Assembly (NCBI GenBank): GCA_900539455.1 | Contig: UQCD01000024.1 | Coordinates: 1 to 26,528 of the forward strand | DNA from: an uncultured Eubacteriales bacterium | GTDB taxonomy: Bacteria; Bacillota; Clostridia; Lachnospirales; Lachnospiraceae | Direction of reading: 5' to 3' | DNA length: 26,528 bases | In this document: piece after piece, positions 22,355 through 26,528 of the stretch | Numbering within the stretch: the stretch's first letter is position 1 | Layout: every line of letters begins with the position of its first letter | The notes under the pieces: generated by a model | Database searches by the model: none | Told to the model about the DNA's origin: nothing | What the model saw: only the letters and a program-made list of their open reading frames with translations | Position numbers and translations under genes: made by a program

Positions 22355-23386
22355 TTGAATATAGTAGTATTATGTGGCGGAATTAGTACAGAAAGAGAGG
22401 TTTCTTTATGGTCAGCAGAAAATATCTGCAATGCTCTTAGAAGCAGAGGTCATAAGGCAATTTTATTAGATGTATTTTTAGGCAGAAAAGATATAAATAA
22501 GGATAATGCTTTTAACTCATTAATGGAAGTATCTGAGGAACTAGAGCTTATTAAAAAATCAGCAGAAAATATAGAGGAAATAAAGAAAACCAGAAAAGAA
22601 TTTTTTGGTGACAATGTTATAGAAATATGTAAGGCAAGTGATATAGTTTTCATGGGCTTACATGGTGAAAACGGAGAAAATGGTAAGGTTCAGGCTGCCT
22701 TTGATTTGTTTGGAATTAAATATACAGGGGGTGACTATTTAAGCAGTGCAATGGCAATGAATAAATCAGTTACCAGAATGATATTTGAGGCAAATAATGT
22801 GCCATTGGCAAAGGGAGCAAAAATGACTATTGATAAAAAGTCAAAATCAGCTAATGAATTAGGCCTTAATTACCCTGTTGTTATTAAGCCTAGCTGTGGC
22901 GGCTCAAGTATTGGAGTTTTCTATGCAAATAATGATGACGAGTTTGGTAAAAATACAGAACGGTCCTTTGCATATGAAAGAGAACTTGTAATTGAAGAAC
23001 AGATTGTAGGCAGAGAGTTTTCTTGTGGTGTGGTTTCCTACGAGCCACTTCCGGTTATTGAAATTATACCTAAAACTGGAACTTATGATTTTAAAAATAA
23101 GTACAGTAAGGGTGCTACAGATGAAATATGTCCGGCAGATGTTTCTGATGAATTAAGAGATAAAATTCAGGCGGCTGCAAAAAAAGCTGCTATAGCACTT
23201 GGTTTAGACACCTACTGCAGAGTGGATGTTTTAACTGATAAGGCTGAAAATTGTTATTGTCTTGAAGCAAATACCTTGCCGGGAATGACCAGCACCAGCT
23301 TACTTCCACAGGAGGCTAAGGTTATAGGTATTGATTTCCCACAGCTTTGCGAAAAGCTTATAGAGATTTCTATGAAGGCAAGATAA
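22355..23386 (+). CDS. ddl: D-alanine--D-alanine ligase
   Basis: An ATP-grasp enzyme that joins two D-alanines for the peptidoglycan stem. The start is a TTG codon at 22355, placed by AGGAGGA (22343-22349) and by the N-terminal strand MNIVVLCGGISTEREVS, with the conserved Glu15 and Ser17. HGENGENGKVQ (103-113), VIKPSCGGSSIGV (176-188, Ser184/185), Tyr250 in KNKYSKG and EANTLPGMTSTS (304-315) are all present. The omega-loop Tyr is expected in D-Ala-D-Ala ligases and is replaced in VanA/B-type D-lactate ligases, so a resistance enzyme is unlikely. Compared with E. coli DdlB there is an extra charged helical stretch at about 45-90, known in clostridial Ddl proteins. murF, which uses the product, follows after 45 bp. 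Confidence 0.93.
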   Translation: MNIVVLCGGISTEREVSLWSAENICNALRSRGHKAILLDVFLGRKDINKDNAFNSLMEVSEELELIKKSAENIEEIKKTRKEFFGDNVIEICKASDIVFMGLHGENGENGKVQAAFDLFGIKYTGGDYLSSAMAMNKSVTRMIFEANNVPLAKGAKMTIDKKSKSANELGLNYPVVIKPSCGGSSIGVFYANNDDEFGKNTERSFAYERELVIEEQIVGREFSCGVVSYEPLPVIEIIPKTGTYDFKNKYSKGATDEICPADVSDELRDKIQAAAKKAAIALGLDTYCRVDVLTDKAENCYCLEANTLPGMTSTSLLPQEAKVIGIDFPQLCEKLIEISMKAR

Positions 23387-23431
23387 AATTATTTTAAATA
23401 AAAACTGCATTGTTTTGAAAAGGAATTAATT

Positions 23432-24793
23432 ATGAAAAATATGAGCTTAAAAATCATTGCTGAAAAGCTGGAGGGACAGTTATATTGCAGCGAAGCCTTT
23501 TTAGATAAGGAAATAGAGGGAGCTGTGATTGATAGTCGTAAGGTTTTAAAGGATTATTTATTTTTTGCAGTTAAAGGGCAGAAGGTGGACGGTCATGATT
23601 TTATTGATAAAGTATTTGAAATGGGCGCATTAGCAGTTGTTTCAGAAAAAAAGCTGGATATTGATAAACCATATATATTGGTTAAATCCTCCTTAGAGGC
23701 ACTAAAGAAGCTTGCTGCCTATTATAGAAGCACTCTTGAAATTCCAATAGTAGGGATTACAGGAAGTGTTGGAAAAACAAGTACAAAGGAATTTATTGCA
23801 AGTGTATTGTCAACCAAGTATAAGGTTTTAAAGACAGAGGGAAATTTAAATAATGAAATTGGTCTGCCACTTACTATAATGAACATCAGACCTGAGCATC
23901 AGGTTGCAGTTATTGAGATGGGTATTTCTGACTTTGGAGAAATGACAAGACTTTCAAAAATTGCCAGACCAGATATATGCGTTATTACAAACATTGGAAT
24001 ATGCCATTTGGAAAAATTAAAGGACAGAGATGGTGTATTAAAGGCAAAAACAGAAATGTTTGAATACGCATGCAAAGATTGCGAAATCGTATTAAATGGT
24101 GATGATGACAAGCTTATAACTGTAAAGGAATATAAAGGTAAAAAGGTTCATTATTTTGGAAAATCGGATAATTTTGAAATTTATGCTACAGATATTAAAA
24201 ATAATGGAATTTTAGGTACTAACTGCAATATTCACATTGATGAAGATGTTATAAATGTGGATATTCATATTCCTGGAGTGCATATGGTTTCTAATGCCTT
24301 AGCTGCAGCAAAGGTGGGTCTTTTATTAGGAATTACTCCGTTAGAGATAAAACATGGTATAGAATGTTTATACAATGCTGCCGGCAGAGTTAATATTATA
24401 AAAAAGGATTATATTATTATTGATGACTGCTACAATGCAAATCCAATTTCCATGAGGGCATCAATCGATTTGTTAAATACTGCTACTGGAAGAAAAATAG
24501 CTGTGTTAGGTGATATGTTTGAGCTTGGAAAGGATGAGGCAAAACTGCATTATGAAATAGGCAAGTATATTGCTGATACAAAGGTTGATAATGTTTTTTT
24601 GTCAGGAGCTTTGACAAAGAATATATTAGCAGGCTATATTGATGAGAAACAATCATCAAATAATATAAATTGGTTTGAAAATATTGATGAATTGATATAT
24701 AATTTAAAGCAGTTTGTAAAGTCAGAAGACACTATACTCATTAAGGCTTCACATTCAATGCACTACGAAAATATTGTTAAAGCGTTATCGTAA
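23432..24793 (+). CDS. murF: UDP-N-acetylmuramoyl-tripeptide--D-alanyl-D-alanine ligase MurF
   Basis: MurF adds the D-Ala-D-Ala made by Ddl to the UDP-MurNAc-tripeptide, the last cytoplasmic step of the muropeptide. The 453-aa protein shows an N-terminal domain with AVIDSRKVLKDYLFFAVKG (31-49), the ATP loop GITGSVGKTSTKEF (108-121), EGNLNNEIGLPLT, and the central HLEKLKDRDGVLKAKTEM region with the carbamoylated-type lysine. A C-terminal Mur ligase domain begins near IDDCYNANPISMRAS. Length is normal. The start follows AAAAGGA with 7-nt spacing. Gene order ddl-murF matches many Firmicutes. A membrane protein gene follows after 11 bp and is probably read from the same message. Confidence 0.96.
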   Translation: MKNMSLKIIAEKLEGQLYCSEAFLDKEIEGAVIDSRKVLKDYLFFAVKGQKVDGHDFIDKVFEMGALAVVSEKKLDIDKPYILVKSSLEALKKLAAYYRSTLEIPIVGITGSVGKTSTKEFIASVLSTKYKVLKTEGNLNNEIGLPLTIMNIRPEHQVAVIEMGISDFGEMTRLSKIARPDICVITNIGICHLEKLKDRDGVLKAKTEMFEYACKDCEIVLNGDDDKLITVKEYKGKKVHYFGKSDNFEIYATDIKNNGILGTNCNIHIDEDVINVDIHIPGVHMVSNALAAAKVGLLLGITPLEIKHGIECLYNAAGRVNIIKKDYIIIDDCYNANPISMRASIDLLNTATGRKIAVLGDMFELGKDEAKLHYEIGKYIADTKVDNVFLSGALTKNILAGYIDEKQSSNNINWFENIDELIYNLKQFVKSEDTILIKASHSMHYENIVKALS

Positions 24794-24804
24794 AGGGAAT
24801 AAAT

Positions 24805-25842
24805 ATGGACGAAAAAAACAACAAAAACAATAAAAGAGAATTAGACGAAGATATTTTAAATGAAAGTGTTTTAGAAACACTAGATAAATATGAAACTGAG
24901 CCAGTGAAAGATACTAAGACAGACAAGCCGGGCTTTGTCACTAAGGTTAAGGGTTTGTTTGTGAGAGTTGGAAAATGGGCAAAGGATTCAAAACTCAATA
25001 TGAGTGTTCTTGTTACAACCTGTGTAATGACTATACTTATACTTATTGTAATAATTATTATTGCAGCTAAAGGCGGAGTTGATAATAAATTACAACAGAC
25101 TACAGTAGGCGACCCTACAGGAGATAACAATCAGGAAGAAACTACAATGCCGACACCGGCAGAGGATGAATTGTTTACTACCGATGTAAACGAAAATGAA
25201 AATGGTAACTATGTATATGAACCTGAGATTTTATCAACTAAGATGACTATTAAAGGTTCTTGGATTTCTGATGGCATATATTATACCCAGTACAATGTTG
25301 CTATTACAAATGTATCTAACCAGAAGATTGACGGTTGGGCAGTTGTCGTCAGAGCAGATAATTCATTAGAGATTACAGATAATTGGAATGCACAGTTTTC
25401 AGTAAAGGGAACGGGCATTACAATTTTACCATTTCCTGATAATGAAGTTATAGATGCAGATGAAACAATAAATGTTGGCTTTGTTGTGTCATCGTATAGA
25501 TATGTGTACTTTAATGAAGCAACTGTATTTCAGAATGCAAAACATGAAACATATAAAATAAGTGTTTCACAAATTCAAAATGTAACAAGAAATACAGATT
25601 ATAGTACCCTTGATAGTGAAACAACCTCTAAAAATGAAATGACAACAAGAGAGCAGGATTCTACAATTAGTGAAACAACCTCATCATATGAGGAAACAAC
25701 CTCTGAGGAACAGACCACTGAAGAAGAAACAACTACAACCTTTACTCCCGAAGAAACAACAACTGCAACTACTACAGAGGAAACAACTACAGGTGAAATA
25801 CCAGAAGAAACAACAAGTCAAGAAGCAAATAATGATAATTAA
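24805..25842 (+). CDS. Membrane-anchored protein with CBM2-like external domain and Thr/Glu-rich tail
   Basis: A 345-aa protein with a charged cytoplasmic N-terminus (1-60), one membrane segment (about 67-88) and no cleavable signal, so the rest should lie outside. A short Thr/Glu linker leads to a beta-rich domain (about 143-232) resembling cellulose-binding family CBM2: TQYNVAITNVSNQKIDGWAV, then DNWNAQFS and an acidic turn with INVGFVVSS. Trp153, Trp178 and Trp194 could form the sugar-contact face. The tail (about 268-340) is a low-complexity run of TTSEE/EETTT words, a likely flexible or glycosylated stalk. There is no LPxTG signal. Its gene starts 11 bp after murF behind AAAGGGA. Wall-polysaccharide binding is an inference; the CBM2 match is by pattern and moderate in strength. 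Confidence 0.75.
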   Translation: MDEKNNKNNKRELDEDILNESVLETLDKYETEPVKDTKTDKPGFVTKVKGLFVRVGKWAKDSKLNMSVLVTTCVMTILILIVIIIIAAKGGVDNKLQQTTVGDPTGDNNQEETTMPTPAEDELFTTDVNENENGNYVYEPEILSTKMTIKGSWISDGIYYTQYNVAITNVSNQKIDGWAVVVRADNSLEITDNWNAQFSVKGTGITILPFPDNEVIDADETINVGFVVSSYRYVYFNEATVFQNAKHETYKISVSQIQNVTRNTDYSTLDSETTSKNEMTTREQDSTISETTSSYEETTSEEQTTEEETTTTFTPEETTTATTTEETTTGEIPEETTSQEANNDN

Positions 25843-25850
25843 AAATATAC

Positions 25851-25880
25851 TTGTTGTTTCTAGAAATAATGTGTTATAAT
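25851..25880 (+). promoter_or_regulatory. Candidate extended -10 promoter for the zinc-ribbon gene
   Basis: TTGTTG (25851-25856) and TATAAT (25875-25880), preceded by TG at 25872-25873, are spaced by 18 bp. It lies just behind the preceding stop codon and gives a leader of about 125 nt. The leader contains a small bulged hairpin at 25953-25972 and no recognised riboswitch. Confidence 0.6.
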
Positions 25881-26010
25881 TAAATTTAGTGAATAACTTA
25901 AAATTATTATTTAGGCTTTGAAAAAAACATATTATTTTATATATGGTTTTATACCAGACTACTAATAGTGGTTTGAATATTTGAATATATTGCAAAAAGG
26001 AGAGGTATAT

Positions 26011-26528
26011 ATGTATTGTCCAGTATGTAAAGCAAAGTTATCGGACAACGCAACTATTTGTATTACTTGTGGAACAAGATTAACAGATTCTTTAAAAGAA
26101 AAAGCAAAAACAGTTGTTCCTGAGGAACCTGTTAAGGATACGAAAAAGTTCAAATTGTTTGGTAAAAAAGAAAAGACAAAGGAGTATTCATATAATAGGG
26201 CACTTCTCGATTATGCTGACGAAAAGCCTGGCACAAGGGTTGCACCACCACCAAAGAAACCAGAGCCAGTGAAAGAACCACAGATTTCAGAGGAAACACA
26301 GAAGAAGTTAAAAGCACTTTATGGTAAAAAAGAAGAGTTTGCAAGTGAGGACGGAATAGGTTCTACAGCATATACTGTTGCTAAACCAAAGAGTGAAAGA
26401 GAAGAAGAGGCTAGAAGAGCTGCCGAAGAAGAAGCTAGAAGAAAAGCTGAGGAAGAGGCTAGAAGAATAGCCGAAGAAGAGGCCAGAAGAAAAGCTGAGG
26501 AAGAGGCTAGAAGAATAGCCGAAGAAGA
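26011..26528 (+). CDS. Zinc-ribbon protein with octapeptide EEEARRxA repeats (3' end outside window)
   Basis: The frame is open from ATG 26011 (after AAGGAGAGG) to the window end; 172 residues are visible. The N-terminus is a compact zinc ribbon, Cys3-x2-Cys6 and Cys17-x2-Cys20, inside MYCPVCKAKL and CITCGTRL. A basic stretch (44-58), a Pro/Lys segment (78-92) and a disordered linker follow. From residue 131 the chain repeats an eight-residue unit, EEEARRAA, EEEARRKA, EEEARRIA and so on. An 8-residue period with alternating Glu and Arg blocks suits a long single alpha-helix or a salt-bridged rod better than a heptad coiled coil. Bacterial proteins with such N-terminal ribbons often have a membrane segment further on, which cannot be checked here. 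Function unknown. Confidence 0.8.
   Translation, partial: MYCPVCKAKLSDNATICITCGTRLTDSLKEKAKTVVPEEPVKDTKKFKLFGKKEKTKEYSYNRALLDYADEKPGTRVAPPPKKPEPVKEPQISEETQKKLKALYGKKEEFASEDGIGSTAYTVAKPKSEREEEARRAAEEEARRKAEEEARRIAEEEARRKAEEEARRIAEE
26401..26528 (+). repeat. In-frame tandem repeat, 24-nt unit with 48-nt higher-order copy
   Basis: Five full 24-nt units run from 26401 to 26520, with a partial sixth to the window end. Units 3 and 5 (26449-26472 and 26497-26520) are identical. Units 2 and 4 (26425-26448 and 26473-26496) differ at two synonymous third positions. The array therefore seems to have grown by duplication of a 48-nt (16-residue) block. It continues past the window. Confidence 0.9.

Noticed and set aside
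22355..23386. VanG-type or D-lactate ligase of a vancomycin resistance cluster
   Set aside because: The omega-loop tyrosine fits a D-Ala-D-Ala ligase, murF is adjacent, and no vanXY, vanT or vanRS genes are present.
25684..25995. Minus-strand Cys/Phe-rich 103-aa frame
   Set aside because: It mirrors the Thr/Glu repeat tail of the CBM2-like protein and lacks a ribosome binding site.
26401..26528. CRISPR-like tandem repeats
   Set aside because: The repeats are contiguous, in frame and coding, with no spacers.

Overview
This window looks like a chromosomal segment from an AT-rich, low-GC Gram-positive anaerobe of the class Clostridia, most likely Lachnospiraceae or a near relative. The grounds are gene order (DUF512–der–plsY–gpsA; DUF2953–gerW; rpmB divergent from asp23–fakA–recG; ddl–murF), a split cobalamin-dependent methionine synthase, strong GGAGG-type ribosome binding sites, and frequent extended -10 (TGn) promoters. 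The assignment rests on these protein families and neighbourhoods, not on a database search. All genes but one (rpmB) are on the + strand. No rRNA, tRNA, insertion sequence, prophage or CRISPR array was seen.

Layout. (1) 1-6403: the tail of a DUF512 protein, then der, plsY, gpsA, a large MalT-like (LAL) LuxR-family regulator and a small DUF2442 protein, tightly spaced and closed by a hairpin terminator that overlaps the last stop codon. (2) 6460-8098: cardiolipin synthase with its own promoter. Regions 1 and 2 together hold phosphatidic acid supply (gpsA, plsY) and cardiolipin formation (cls), with the LAL regulator between them. (3) 8161-9646: lysA with a promoter in front and a structured 3' region of three hairpins behind, the last a strong terminator. 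(4) 9742-17538: a long unidirectional cluster running from two unrecognised genes (464 and 102 aa) through DUF2953, gerW and a 47-aa membrane peptide (a sporulation or envelope module) into metF, a free-standing methionine synthase activation protein, metH and a cysteine-cluster protein (one-carbon and methionine module). It ends at a terminator shared with the convergent rpmB.

(5) 17552-20057: rpmB (-) and asp23–fakA (+) diverge from a 183-bp region carrying a good promoter for each. fakA ends at a long-stem terminator. (6) 20096-22156: recG. (7) 22247-25842: a promoter, ddl (TTG start) and murF for the D-Ala-D-Ala branch of peptidoglycan synthesis, followed 11 bp later by a single-pass membrane protein with a CBM2-like external domain and a Thr/Glu-rich tail. 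(8) 25851-26528: a promoter and the start of a zinc-ribbon protein with an octapeptide EEEARRxA repeat, cut off by the window end.

Most of the window is ordinary core genome. The parts that known families do not explain well are the LAL regulator plus DUF2442 beside gpsA, the structured lysA 3' region, the 464/102-aa unknown pair, the 47-aa membrane peptide, and the CBM2-like membrane protein next to the zinc-ribbon/octad-repeat protein. I found no convincing new multi-gene defence or mobile system.
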